From NCBI GenBank assembly GCA_022820825.1, contig JAJEEU010000020.1, positions 28,083 to 92,082 of the forward strand: a DNA stretch of 64,000 nucleotides, given 5' to 3'. Positions 55,070 through 62,847 of the stretch are shown in pieces. The DNA is from Vicinamibacteria bacterium. Lineage in GTDB: Bacteria > Acidobacteriota > Vicinamibacteria > Vicinamibacterales > UBA8438. Under the pieces are notes generated by a model that saw only the letters and a program-made list of their open reading frames with translations, searched no databases and was not told the DNA's origin. The stretch's first letter is position 1. Every line of letters starts with the position of its first letter. A program made the position numbers and the translations under genes.

Positions 55070-56071
55070 ATGACATTTCGACGTGCTCTCGCCGTGTTCG
55101 TGCTGGCCGGCGCCGTCGCGCTCGGTCCCGCCCCGGCCGCGGGCCAGACCTCCCAAGGCGGCGGCCAGGAGATGCCCCGGACCGCCTGGGGCGACCCCGA
55201 CCTGCAGGGCGTGTGGGACTTCCGGACGCTCACGCCGCTGGAGCGGCCGGACGCGCTGGCCGACCTGCAGGCCTTTGCGACCGAGGAGGCGGCGGCCGAG
55301 TTCGCAGCGGCAACCGCCCACGCGCTCGACGCCGATCGCCGGGACGGCGCCGAGCAGTCGTTCGGATTCGGCAGCGACATCGAGCGGGCCTACAACCAGT
55401 TCTGGATGGACTACGGCAGCAACCTGACGGAGGACCGGCGCACGTCGCTGATCGTCGATCCCCCCGACGGCAAGATCCCGTGGACCCCCGAAGGGCGCGA
55501 GCGTCCGGGCACGTTCGCCAGGGCGTTCTCCGGCATGGTGACGGAAGGCCCCGAGGATCGGGCGCTTTCGGAGCGCTGCATCCTGGGCTTCAACGCCGGA
55601 CCGCCGATGACGCCGAGCGCCTACAACAACAACGTGCAGTTGTTCCAGACGCCCGACACCGTGGTGATCTTCAACGAGATGGTCCACGACGCCCGCATCG
55701 TCCCGCTCGACGGGCGCCCGCACGTGGCGGACTCCCTCCGCCAGTGGATGGGCAACTCCCGGGGACGCTGGGAGGGCGACACGCTGGTGGTGGAGACCAC
55801 CAACTTCCTGCGCGAGACGTCCTTCACCGGCTCCAGCGCCAACCTGCATCTCGTGGAACGCTTCACGCGCGTCGCCGACGGCACGCTGCTGTACGAGTTC
55901 ACGGCGTCGGATCCGACCACCTACACCCGCGCCTGGACCGCACAGGTTCCCATGCGCCTGTCCGACGGCCATCTCTACGAATACGCCTGCCACGAGGGGA
56001 ACTACGGCATGTTCAACCTGCTGGCCGGCGCGCGCGCCGAGGAGCGGGAAGCGGCCGCGGGCGGGCGGTAG
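55070..56071 (+). CDS. Secreted protein of the RTAWG-x-PDLQGVW family
   Basis: A 333-residue paralogue of the divergent neighbour. ATG 55070 follows AGGAG, and the signal peptide ends at AAGQT. Shared blocks are PRTAWGDPDLQGVWDF, SLIVDPPDGKIPWTPEG, ILGFNAGPPMTPSAYNNNVQLFQTPD, SRGRWEGDTLVVETTNF and EYACHEGNYGMFNLLAG. The function is unknown. These proteins occur as large families in acidobacteria and probably act outside the cytoplasm. An M28 peptidase follows in the same direction after 64 bp. Confidence 0.85.
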   Translation: MTFRRALAVFVLAGAVALGPAPAAGQTSQGGGQEMPRTAWGDPDLQGVWDFRTLTPLERPDALADLQAFATEEAAAEFAAATAHALDADRRDGAEQSFGFGSDIERAYNQFWMDYGSNLTEDRRTSLIVDPPDGKIPWTPEGRERPGTFARAFSGMVTEGPEDRALSERCILGFNAGPPMTPSAYNNNVQLFQTPDTVVIFNEMVHDARIVPLDGRPHVADSLRQWMGNSRGRWEGDTLVVETTNFLRETSFTGSSANLHLVERFTRVADGTLLYEFTASDPTTYTRAWTAQVPMRLSDGHLYEYACHEGNYGMFNLLAGARAEEREAAAGGR

Positions 56072-56135
56072 GATTCCGCGGCGCCGGTCCGGCGGGCAGG
56101 AGCCGGGCCGGCAATGACCTCGCAGCGGCGAACCC

Positions 56136-57398
56136 ATGCGCGCAACATTGGCGGGAACAGTCGTTGCTCTGCTGCTGGCCTGCGGCTCGGGCCAGGAGCA
56201 CGCCCTGTCCGGCGGGCAGCCGGCGCCCGCGGACGGCGCGGACGACCCCATCGCGGAGCTCGTCGCCCGACTCGACCTGGAACGCTACAAGGCCGTCATC
56301 CGGGGCCTGACGCAGTTCGGCGACCGCCGGCAGGGCACCCGCCGCAACCGCGACGCCGTCGACTGGATCGAGGCGCAGCTCGAGGCGGCCGGCTGTCCCA
56401 CCGAGCGGCATCATTACATCTACGATCCGCCGCCTCGTCCGAGCAGACCCCGCGGCGCAGGTGACGCCCAGCTCAACCCGCCCGGGCCTACCCCGACCGG
56501 CGGACGCATAGGCCGCAACGGCAGCGGACCGGGCGGCAGCTCGATCTTCGGCTACCGGCGGCCGACCGGCGTCGTCCGCGATCCCCAAGCCCAGCCTGAC
56601 GAAGCGCTGCGCGCGCTGAACCTCGAAGAGCCGACCAACGGGGAGCGCTCACAGGTTTACTGCACGAAGGTCGGCGCCACACGACCCGGCGAGATGTACA
56701 TCCTGGGCGCGCACATGGACGGCCACGGCTTCGGCGAGGGGGCCGACGACGACGCGTCCGGCACCGCGCTGGTGATGGAGCTGGCGCGCATCCTCAGCGC
56801 GCCGGACGTCGAGACCGCCGTGTCGATCCGCTTCGCGCTCTGGAACAACGAGGAGACCGGACTCAACGGCAGCCGCGCTTACGTGGAGGACCGGCGCGAA
56901 CTGCAGGGCGTGGAAGACCCGCCCGGCTCCGGCCTCTACCCCGAGCCACGCTGGCTGGGGATGATCCAGCACGACATGATGCTGTTCGACCACGGCGCGC
57001 CGGGGCCGGACGGCGAGGTCAGCCCGCACCAGCGCCGCGAGGCCGACATCAACATCGAATTCCAGTCGAGCTCGGACCTGGCCGACCAGTCCCGCGACCT
57101 GGCCTTCCGCTTCAAGGCCGCCAACGACGAGTACGCCACCGACTATCCCGCGGCCGTCGGCCCCCACATGACCAACACCGACTCCACCCCGTTCATGAAC
57201 CTCACGCCGTCGATCAGCCTGCGCGAGAACGAACGCGGCATGCACATCGGCGCCGGCTGGAACCCCCACTGGCACCAGCCCACCGACCTCTACCGGACCT
57301 ACTCCGACGACGACTTCCGCCTGGGCCTCAACGCCGCGCAGACCACGCTGGCGGCCATCGCCGAGCTCGCGGAAGCAACGGTCGTTGCGCCTCGCTAG
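56136..57398 (+). CDS. M28-family zinc aminopeptidase, secreted
   Basis: A 420-residue metallopeptidase. A short leader with LLLACGSG gives a lipoprotein-like Cys16. Metal ligands and catalytic residues are His193 in GAHMDGHG, Asp205 in GADDDASG, Glu239/Glu240 in WNNEETGL, an Asp in IQHDMM and a His in PHWHQPTD. An unusual proline/glycine-rich linker (about 98-145) sits before the catalytic core. It probably trims peptides outside the cytoplasm. It may be co-transcribed with the secreted protein upstream. Confidence 0.88.
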   Translation: MRATLAGTVVALLLACGSGQEHALSGGQPAPADGADDPIAELVARLDLERYKAVIRGLTQFGDRRQGTRRNRDAVDWIEAQLEAAGCPTERHHYIYDPPPRPSRPRGAGDAQLNPPGPTPTGGRIGRNGSGPGGSSIFGYRRPTGVVRDPQAQPDEALRALNLEEPTNGERSQVYCTKVGATRPGEMYILGAHMDGHGFGEGADDDASGTALVMELARILSAPDVETAVSIRFALWNNEETGLNGSRAYVEDRRELQGVEDPPGSGLYPEPRWLGMIQHDMMLFDHGAPGPDGEVSPHQRREADINIEFQSSSDLADQSRDLAFRFKAANDEYATDYPAAVGPHMTNTDSTPFMNLTPSISLRENERGMHIGAGWNPHWHQPTDLYRTYSDDDFRLGLNAAQTTLAAIAELAEATVVAPR

Positions 57399-57518
57399 CG
57401 CCGGCGCGACTGATACTCGTAGCCGAAACTCACGCGCTTCGGCGTACACTTCGGGGCGATCGCGCTGTACGGCGAAGCCTCGCCGCGATCAGGCGTATCA
57501 TGTCGTCAGGAGTCAGAT

Positions 57519-57740
57519 ATGGACCTGCAATGCACGGCGGTGTTTCGGAGGGTCCCTGAAGGCTACATCGCCTTCGTCGAGGAGTTTCCCGGCGCAAACA
57601 CCCAAGGGACGACGCTTGAAGAAGCCCGAACGAACCTCCGCGAAGCCGTCGCCCTCGTGATCGAAGCCAACCGGATCCTGGCCCGCGAAGATGCCGGTGG
57701 CGGTGCGGTCATCAGAGAGCCACTCACCGTCACGGCGTGA
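57519..57740 (+). CDS. hicB: HicB-type antitoxin
   Basis: A 73-residue protein; ATG 57519 follows AGGAG. It has the HicB partial RNase-H fold: FRRVPEGYIAFVEEFPGANTQGTTLEEARTNLREAVALVIEAN. It neutralises HicA. It lacks the additional DNA-binding domain of longer HicB proteins. Its stop overlaps the start of the toxin gene, so translation is coupled; antitoxin comes first, as is common in this short HicB type. Confidence 0.9.
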   Translation: MDLQCTAVFRRVPEGYIAFVEEFPGANTQGTTLEEARTNLREAVALVIEANRILAREDAGGGAVIREPLTVTA

Positions 57741-57928
57741 AGCGTCGGGATCTGCTGCGGCACTTGGCACGACACGGTTGCACCTTGCTGCGCGAAGGCG
57801 GCAACCACACCGTGTACGTCAACCGGACGGACAAGAAAGTGTCGACCGTTCCCCGTCACAACGAGGTCAACGACGAACTAGCCAGGAAGATCTGTAGAGA
57901 CCTGCAGATTCCTCGGCCTGGTGCCTGA
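57737..57928 (+). CDS. hicA: HicA-type toxin, mRNA interferase
   Basis: A 63-residue protein from GTG 57737 overlapping the hicB stop (GTGA). KRRDLLRHLARHGCTLLREGGNHTVYVN has the dsRBD-like fold with the catalytic His in GGNH, and PRHNEVNDELARKICRDLQI completes the domain. HicA cleaves translated mRNA when free of HicB. The pair looks intact. Confidence 0.92.
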   Translation: MKRRDLLRHLARHGCTLLREGGNHTVYVNRTDKKVSTVPRHNEVNDELARKICRDLQIPRPGA

Positions 57929-57959
57929 TACGCGGTTCAGCGCACGCGGCGTACTCACC

Positions 57960-58913
57960 TCACTGCACGAACAGCGAGCCGCCGCCTAGCTCGTGGTAGA
58001 CGATGGGCACGAAGTCGTTCGCCGTCCACGTTGCTTCCTGGCCCCACCGGGCGTCGTAGGCGGCCGTCGGCGCGGCGGCCATCACCTCTTCCAGGTTGCG
58101 GCCTTCGGCGATCAGCGCCTGCACGCGGTCGCGGATGTCGACGGTCATGTCGAGGAACTCGACGAGGGCATCGCGACCCACCACTTCGAGGCCGTGGCCT
58201 GGGATGACCCGCGTCCCGGGCCCCGCCATCGCGACCGCCTGCTCCAGCGCCTCGATGGTGCCCGCCACCGTCCCGCCGTTGTAGACGTCGACGATCGGAT
58301 AGCTCGTGGTGCGGAAGACGTCGCCCAGGTGCAGCACGTCCGAATCCGGGAAGTGGACGAAGGCGTCGCCGTCGGTGTGGGCCGCCGGCGCCAGGAAGGC
58401 CCGCACGTCCTCGCCGTTGAAGTGGAAGCTCACCGCCGAGTCGAAGGTCACGACCGGCCGCGCCCCGGCCGCCGGTTGCGGCGAGAAGCGCCCGCCCCGG
58501 CGCGGGGTCCGCAGCCGCTCCAGCGCCCGCACCCGCAGGTTGTCGTGGGCGAAGATCAGGATGTCCCGCCTGGCGAGCGGCTCGTTGCCGCCGATGTGGT
58601 CCGGGTGCACGTGCGTATTGATCAGGAAGCGGATGTCGCCGTCCGACACGCGCCGCACCGCGTCGACCAGCCGCCCGGCCAGCGGCTCGAACAGGGAATC
58701 GACGAGCAGCACGCCGTCCGGCCCGGCGAAGACGCCGACGTTGCCGCCTCCGCCCGGCCGCGAGATCATGTACACCTGCCCCGCCACCGGCACGATCGTC
58801 AGCTCCACGCCCGCGAAGCGGTCGGCCTGGTTCTGTCCTCCGGCGCTGACGGCCACGACCACCATGCACAGCGCGGCCAGTGCAAAGACGACGACACGGG
58901 GTTGTCTAGGCAT
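57960..58913 (-). CDS. Secreted metallo-beta-lactamase-fold hydrolase (quinoprotein-relay-like)
   Basis: A 317-residue zinc hydrolase. ATG 58913 follows GAGGAG; the earlier ATG 58988 lies inside the neighbouring gene. A signal peptide (VVVFALAALCMVVVAVSAGG) leads to VYMISRPGGGGNVGVF, then the metal site NTHVHPDHIGGNEPL, and further ligands in PAAHTDGDAFVHF and VIPGHGLEV. The start overlaps the 3' end of the epimerase-like gene by eight bases, so they are co-transcribed. The substrate is not known. Confidence 0.88.
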   Translation of the reverse strand: MPRQPRVVVFALAALCMVVVAVSAGGQNQADRFAGVELTIVPVAGQVYMISRPGGGGNVGVFAGPDGVLLVDSLFEPLAGRLVDAVRRVSDGDIRFLINTHVHPDHIGGNEPLARRDILIFAHDNLRVRALERLRTPRRGGRFSPQPAAGARPVVTFDSAVSFHFNGEDVRAFLAPAAHTDGDAFVHFPDSDVLHLGDVFRTTSYPIVDVYNGGTVAGTIEALEQAVAMAGPGTRVIPGHGLEVVGRDALVEFLDMTVDIRDRVQALIAEGRNLEEVMAAAPTAAYDARWGQEATWTANDFVPIVYHELGGGSLFVQ

Positions 58914-59589
58914 GGGACGACTCCTCTTGCGCAGCCGCGTTGATGTCATCGCTTTCCAGGATTGACGACGCATAGCCGCGCCGCGCAACGCTGAGCATGG
59001 CCCGGCCGAAGTTCTCGCCCGTGGTCACCTGTCGCGGGAGCAGCACCCGGAGGAGGGGATACAGCGGCCGCATGAAGATGTAGAACACGCGGAGCCACCG
59101 CGTCCGCGGCACGGCGCCCCTGGCCGCATGCACATACGCGGGACGAAAGATGTAGGCGCCCGCGAAGGGCAGCTTCAGCAGGTCGTTCTCCGTCTTGCCT
59201 CGCACCCTGGCCCACATGGAACGGCCCTGCTCGCTGCTGTCGGCGCCTGCGCCCGAGACGTAGCAGAAGACAAGGCCCCGATTGCCGGCCAGAAGCGCCC
59301 GCGCCGCCGCCAGCGTGTAGTCGTACGTGATGTGGCGGTAGCGCTGCTCGCTCATCCCGAGAGACGAGACGCCGAGACAGAAGAAGCACGCATCGAACCC
59401 GCCAAGGCGCTCGGCGATGCCGGAATAGTCCGTGAAGTCCTCGTGAACGACCTGTTCGAGCTTCGCGTGCCGTACGTCGGTTGCGCGGCGGCCAATCGAG
59501 AGCACGTGACTGACGCCGGCATCGGCGAGGCACTCCAGGAGCACGCCCCGGCCGATCATGCCGGTGGCGCCGAACAGGACAATTCTCAT
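58906..59589 (-). CDS. NAD(P)-binding short-chain dehydrogenase/epimerase-like protein
   Basis: A 227-residue cytoplasmic protein. The Rossmann motif is GATGMIG (residues 8-14), then IGRRATDVRHAKLEQVVHEDF, FDACFFCLGVSS and a loop with YVSGAGADSSE. It belongs to the atypical SDR group without the usual YxxxK pair in plain view. The reaction is unknown. It is upstream of, and overlaps, the metallo-hydrolase gene. Confidence 0.85.
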   Translation of the reverse strand: MRIVLFGATGMIGRGVLLECLADAGVSHVLSIGRRATDVRHAKLEQVVHEDFTDYSGIAERLGGFDACFFCLGVSSLGMSEQRYRHITYDYTLAAARALLAGNRGLVFCYVSGAGADSSEQGRSMWARVRGKTENDLLKLPFAGAYIFRPAYVHAARGAVPRTRWLRVFYIFMRPLYPLLRVLLPRQVTTGENFGRAMLSVARRGYASSILESDDINAAAQEESSHA

Positions 59590-59652
59590 GCCGCAATCCT
59601 ACAGCCCGGCCGACGGGAACGCGGGAAGCACCTGTTGGTCATCAGACCCGAA

Positions 59653-59678
59653 ATGAGTACTCTCATCAGTATGAGTAC
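59653..59678. repeat. Short direct/inverted repeats at the antitoxin remnant start
   Basis: ATGAGTAC occurs at 59653-59660 and again at 59671-59678, both including in-frame ATG codons. GAGTACTC between them is palindromic. Toxin-antitoxin operators often look like this, so it may be the binding site for the antitoxin encoded here. Confidence 0.35.
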
Positions 59679-59964
59679 CCGATTGCAGATCGTGATGTCC
59701 GATGTCGAGGCGGCTTCGTTGCGCCAAGTGGCCCGCCGCGCCGGACTGACCGTCAGCTAATGGGCGCGGCGAGCGCTACGCGCTGCACACGACGCCCAGG
59801 CGGGTCCGAGCCCACGCAGCCGACTGGACGCGCTGGACCGCGCACTGGCCTGCAACCACCCTACCGGCGACCTCAGCGAGATGCTCGCCGATATCGAGCG
59901 CGGCAAGGAAATGTGTACCGACGCGGTGGCCTTCGACACCGGCTACCGCCTTCCGCAGCAGTAA
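59671..59964 (+). pseudogene. Ribbon-helix-helix (VapB-like) antitoxin interrupted by an in-frame TAA
   Basis: From ATG 59671 the frame reads STRLQIVMSDVEAASLRQV, then ARRAGLTVS, a TAA at 59758-59760, then WARRALRAAHDAQAG and onward to a second TAA at 59962. Without the first TAA it would be 97 residues. In this antitoxin family the residue after LTVS is normally Glu (EWARRALR), so a single GAA to TAA change explains the break. The remainder (LACNHPTGDLSEMLADIERG) is well preserved, so the change looks recent. An ATG at 59653 is an alternative start. No VapC toxin follows; the next gene is on the other strand. Confidence 0.75.
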
Positions 59965-59969
59965 CCGGC

Positions 59970-61061
59970 TCACCGCGCAGGCCCGTTCTCGCGATCCTCA
60001 CGCACCGGCCGTCCGCCGAACTGGTTCTTCTCCCACAATTGACCGAGGCTGTAGTCCTCCAGCCACCTCTCCAGCGCGGCGCCGTCCAGCCGGGTGAACC
60101 GCGTCTGCCCTGCCACACGTTCAGCCACGAGGACGTCCTCCGGTCGGAAGTGATCCAGTAGCCGCGGCGACTGGGTCGCCAGCACGACCTGTGTCTCGAC
60201 CGACACCTGCTTGATGAGCGCGGCCAGGGTGGTGATAGCGAACGGGTGAAGCCCCAGCTCCGGTTCGTCGAGGATGATCACGGACGGCCGCAGTTCGACC
60301 GGTTGAAGCAACAGCGTGGTCAAGGCGATTAAGCGAAGGGAGCCGTCCGAAAGCGACGACACGTCGAAGTAGGCATCGGAGCCTCGTTGGCGCCATTCAA
60401 GTCGGATCTTGTTTCCGTTCAGGGCCTGCGGCTCTAGTACGAAGTCGTCGAAGAACGGCGTCACCAGTTGCACCGTCCTTCGAATCAGGCCGTACGACGC
60501 CTCGTGCTTGTGCCGCAGGAAATACAGGAATGCCGCGAGGTTGGCGCCGTCAGGCCGAAGATAGCGATTGTCGTTGACGTCGGCCGTCTGCTTGATCGGC
60601 GACGCGTCGCTGGTGTCGTGGAAGTGGTACAACCGCCAGCGTTCAATGAGCTCACTGATGTGCCTGGAAGGAAGCGGATAGACGGGCGCATCGGCAAATC
60701 GCATCCGCTCCCGTCGGTCGTTGGCTGGGTGGCGTCCCGTTGCTTGCACATGCAGCTCATCGGTGTCGTTCCGACTCAGGCTGATGGCGTACCCCACCCC
60801 ACTTCCACTGAAAGAGATCTGCATCTCCAGTTCCGAAGTCACCTTCGATCCGAAGTGCAGGATTCTGTCGGCACCACCCGCTTTTCCGACATAGTCCTGC
60901 AGTTGCCCCCGATTCACCGCCCGCAGAAATGAGAATGCGCTGATGAAATCGGATTTTCCGGAGCCGTTCGCACCGATCAAGACGTTGAGCGGCCGCAGAT
61001 TAACTGCCGCATGGGAAATGCTCCTGAAACCCCTGATCAAGATTCCGTCCAGCGTGGCCAT
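59970..61061 (-). CDS. AAA_21-type (RecF/OLD-like) ATPase
   Basis: A 363-residue protein from ATG 61061; a GTG at 61085 is possible. Walker A is GANGSGKS, near the start after IRGFRSISHAAVNLRPLNVLI. The signature is SLSDGSLRLIAL, Walker B is VIILDEPELGLHP, followed by VVLATQSPRLLDHF. It is an SMC-like ABC-type ATPase as found in several anti-phage systems, usually with a nuclease or other partner. No partner gene is next to it: the antitoxin remnant lies downstream and a methyltransferase tail upstream. Function is not assignable. Confidence 0.85.
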   Translation of the reverse strand: MATLDGILIRGFRSISHAAVNLRPLNVLIGANGSGKSDFISAFSFLRAVNRGQLQDYVGKAGGADRILHFGSKVTSELEMQISFSGSGVGYAISLSRNDTDELHVQATGRHPANDRRERMRFADAPVYPLPSRHISELIERWRLYHFHDTSDASPIKQTADVNDNRYLRPDGANLAAFLYFLRHKHEASYGLIRRTVQLVTPFFDDFVLEPQALNGNKIRLEWRQRGSDAYFDVSSLSDGSLRLIALTTLLLQPVELRPSVIILDEPELGLHPFAITTLAALIKQVSVETQVVLATQSPRLLDHFRPEDVLVAERVAGQTRFTRLDGAALERWLEDYSLGQLWEKNQFGGRPVREDRENGPAR

Positions 61062-61072
61062 GGTCTCGGCCC

Positions 61073-61170
61073 TCACACCCAGCACACTTTCATCACCTCG
61101 TCCTCGAGGTGGTTGATGACCTTGACGGCGATGCGGCCTGATTCCGGGCGGTCGAACGGACCCGCGGATG
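61073..61170 (-). pseudogene. C-terminal tail of a DNA methyltransferase-like gene
   Basis: The last residues before a stop at 61073 read FDRPESGRIAVKVINHL then EDEVMKVCWV. From memory, IAVKVINH-x-x-DEVMKV is the usual C-terminus of adenine-specific (type III Mod or related) DNA methyltransferases or their restriction partners. Nothing upstream matches, because the DUF2283 gene begins at once. It is probably the stump of a lost restriction-modification gene. The match is short, so confidence is limited. Confidence 0.4.
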
Positions 61171-61172
61171 GT

Positions 61173-61388
61173 CTACCCGGCCTTGTACGACCGCACCGGC
61201 AAGGCCCGAGTCTCAAGCGTAGCCAGGTCGAGCTTCGTGGAAGCCTGATCGATATCGAGGCCAACTGCGTCGCCAGCCGCATCGAGATCGACGTTGATCC
61301 CACTCGAAACTTCGCGGGTTTCCACGCCCGGGCCGGCCTTGAGCTCTACGTACAGGCTGTCAGTCTCCGGGTAGTAGTGAAGCTTCAT
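61173..61388 (-). CDS. DUF2283 family protein
   Basis: A 71-residue protein. KLHYYPETDSLYVELKAGPG, then REVSSGINVDLDAAGDAVGLDIDQAS fits DUF2283, a small family often found near toxin-antitoxin genes and of unknown role. ATG 61388 is the only good start. It is separated from the AAA ATPase by the methyltransferase-tail remnant. Confidence 0.85.
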   Translation of the reverse strand: MKLHYYPETDSLYVELKAGPGVETREVSSGINVDLDAAGDAVGLDIDQASTKLDLATLETRALPVRSYKAG

Positions 61389-61547
61389 GACGAATCCCTT
61401 CGAAAGCCGCGGTCGAAGAAAGCCCGGAGGTGCTGACGGTCCATCTCCGCAGATTCCTTGCTATGCATTCGTCCTGACCACCCGCATGATACTCTGGCGC
61501 CGATCGCCGCCCGCCATCAGCGGGCGGCCGCGCGTGGGAGGACGACC

Positions 61548-62165
61548 ATGACGAGAACGTTGAAGATCGGCGGCTCGCTAGTTGTCGGCATCCTGGCGCT
61601 GGCGCTCCTCACGCTGCGCCTGGTCGGCTTCGAGCCTCAATACCTGGATCCCCAAGGCGAGGAGTTCCAGCGCGCCAACCGGATCGCCCGGCCCGGGCTG
61701 TGGCTCACGGGAGAGGTGGTCCGGGAGGTGGTGACGGACTGGGACTTCGTCAACCACCTCGACGACCCCGAGCGCCGCGACACCGTCATGCTCGAGACCC
61801 GCACGTGGTACGGCATCCCCCACTCGGTCACCATCGGCATCGTCGGGCGCGGCGACAAGCTCTACATCCACGCCCGTTCGGGCCCGCGCCGCATGCAGAC
61901 GCCCTTCCCGAACGACAAGTACTGGACCCAGAACGTGTCCCGCGACCCGCGCATCCGCCTGAAGATAGAGGACAAGATCTACGAGGCGACCGTGGCGCTG
62001 ATGACGGACCAGGACGAGGTTGCAGGGGTGATGGGTAGGGACCCGATAACGGTCGAGCGCGGGCCCGACGGACAGGAGCGCGTCACCTCGGTCATGCACT
62101 ACTGGCGCGTGTTCCAGCGGAACGTGCCGGACTACTCGGCGGATTCGCAGGGGGTTGAGTTCTGA
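61548..62165 (+). CDS. Membrane-anchored split-barrel (nitroreductase/DUF385-like) protein
   Basis: A 205-residue protein; ATG 61548 follows GGGAGG. A signal-anchor (about 6-26, GGSLVVGILALALLTLRLVGF) is followed by a beta domain with VTIGIVGRGDKLYIHARSG, KYWTQNVSRDPRIRLKIEDKIYEATVALMTDQDEV and HYWRVFQRN. The W-x-x-N-x-x-x-x-P pattern resembles deazaflavin-dependent nitroreductases and related split-barrel flavin proteins. The cofactor is not determined. It is the last gene of normal composition before the retron region. Confidence 0.6.
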   Translation: MTRTLKIGGSLVVGILALALLTLRLVGFEPQYLDPQGEEFQRANRIARPGLWLTGEVVREVVTDWDFVNHLDDPERRDTVMLETRTWYGIPHSVTIGIVGRGDKLYIHARSGPRRMQTPFPNDKYWTQNVSRDPRIRLKIEDKIYEATVALMTDQDEVAGVMGRDPITVERGPDGQERVTSVMHYWRVFQRNVPDYSADSQGVEF

Positions 62166-62699
62166 TGCAAACTGCGCCGTGCTCCGTGACACGACGCAAT
62201 GTGTCTACTCGATATGTGCCATGCCATACTACCTTACTGTCGCCATTACGCCGTCCACGTGACCGGCTGCGTACCCACCCACGACCTCGCGCCTCACCGC
62301 AGACTCACTTCCTGCTAAAACCATATCGCAGACCAGCCGACGCCTGCTGTGCCACCAACAAACAATACGACACCAACAACATCCGAAGTCCACCTACGAA
62401 GTCTCTACTATACGTTCATCCACGATTAATGCATGCCATAGTGCCGCTGACCTAGCCAACGTACTGTGCGCCTGTACACGTCGCATCCCGAGCACCTATC
62501 ATCACAGTCCATTTCCACATACCGACGGGCCATCCGCATATTGCCACTGCTACGGTACAATCCAAGAACGCTTCCTGCCGACTTGCCATTCAACTACACC
62601 CGCCAACACAAGGCAACCCAACAACCGTACCCACTGGAAGGACATAACGTCCACCGTCACACTTGGCGTGAAACTTCCCATCTGTGCTAGAGTCAGATA
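62166..62699 (+). other. C-rich, G-poor spacer without a recognisable gene
   Basis: The 534 bases hold no gene I can support; two open frames of 74 and 96 codons match nothing and have odd content. On this strand C clearly exceeds G (for example 23 C and 8 G in 62341-62400, and 25 C and 10 G in 62281-62340). The composition is unlike the rest of the window and ends abruptly at the retron a1 repeat. Confidence 0.6.
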
Positions 62700-62830
62700 G
62701 ACTCACCGGTAGATTTTGTGCCATGTTTCGTGGCACGTGACACAAATTTCAGAGGCTATGCTTTTTCGTGCTGCGTCACGATGCTATGCCTCTCGTTGCC
62801 ATGGCTCTCGCATAGGAGTACCGGTGAGTC
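62700..62830 (+). ncRNA. Retron msr-msd non-coding RNA
   Basis: GACTCACCGGTA (62700-62711, a1) is exactly complementary to TACCGGTGAGTC (62819-62830, a2), a 12-bp inverted repeat framing 107 bases. Just after a1 is G62712, a candidate branching guanosine. Inside are a short hairpin GTGCCA/TGGCAC (62718-62723 with 62731-62736) and a longer one AGAGGC/GCCTCT (62751-62756 with 62788-62793), which has TCGTG/CACGA (62766-62770 with 62777-62781) at its tip. This is the arrangement of msr followed by msd. It lies 17 bases before the reverse transcriptase start. The RNA would serve as both primer and template for multicopy single-stranded DNA. Confidence 0.75.
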
Positions 62831-62847
62831 GCCTTCACCCATGACCT

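Noticed and set aside
62165..62690. Two short open frames in the C-rich spacer
   Set aside because: No ribosome site, no similarity to anything I know and skewed composition; described as spacer instead.
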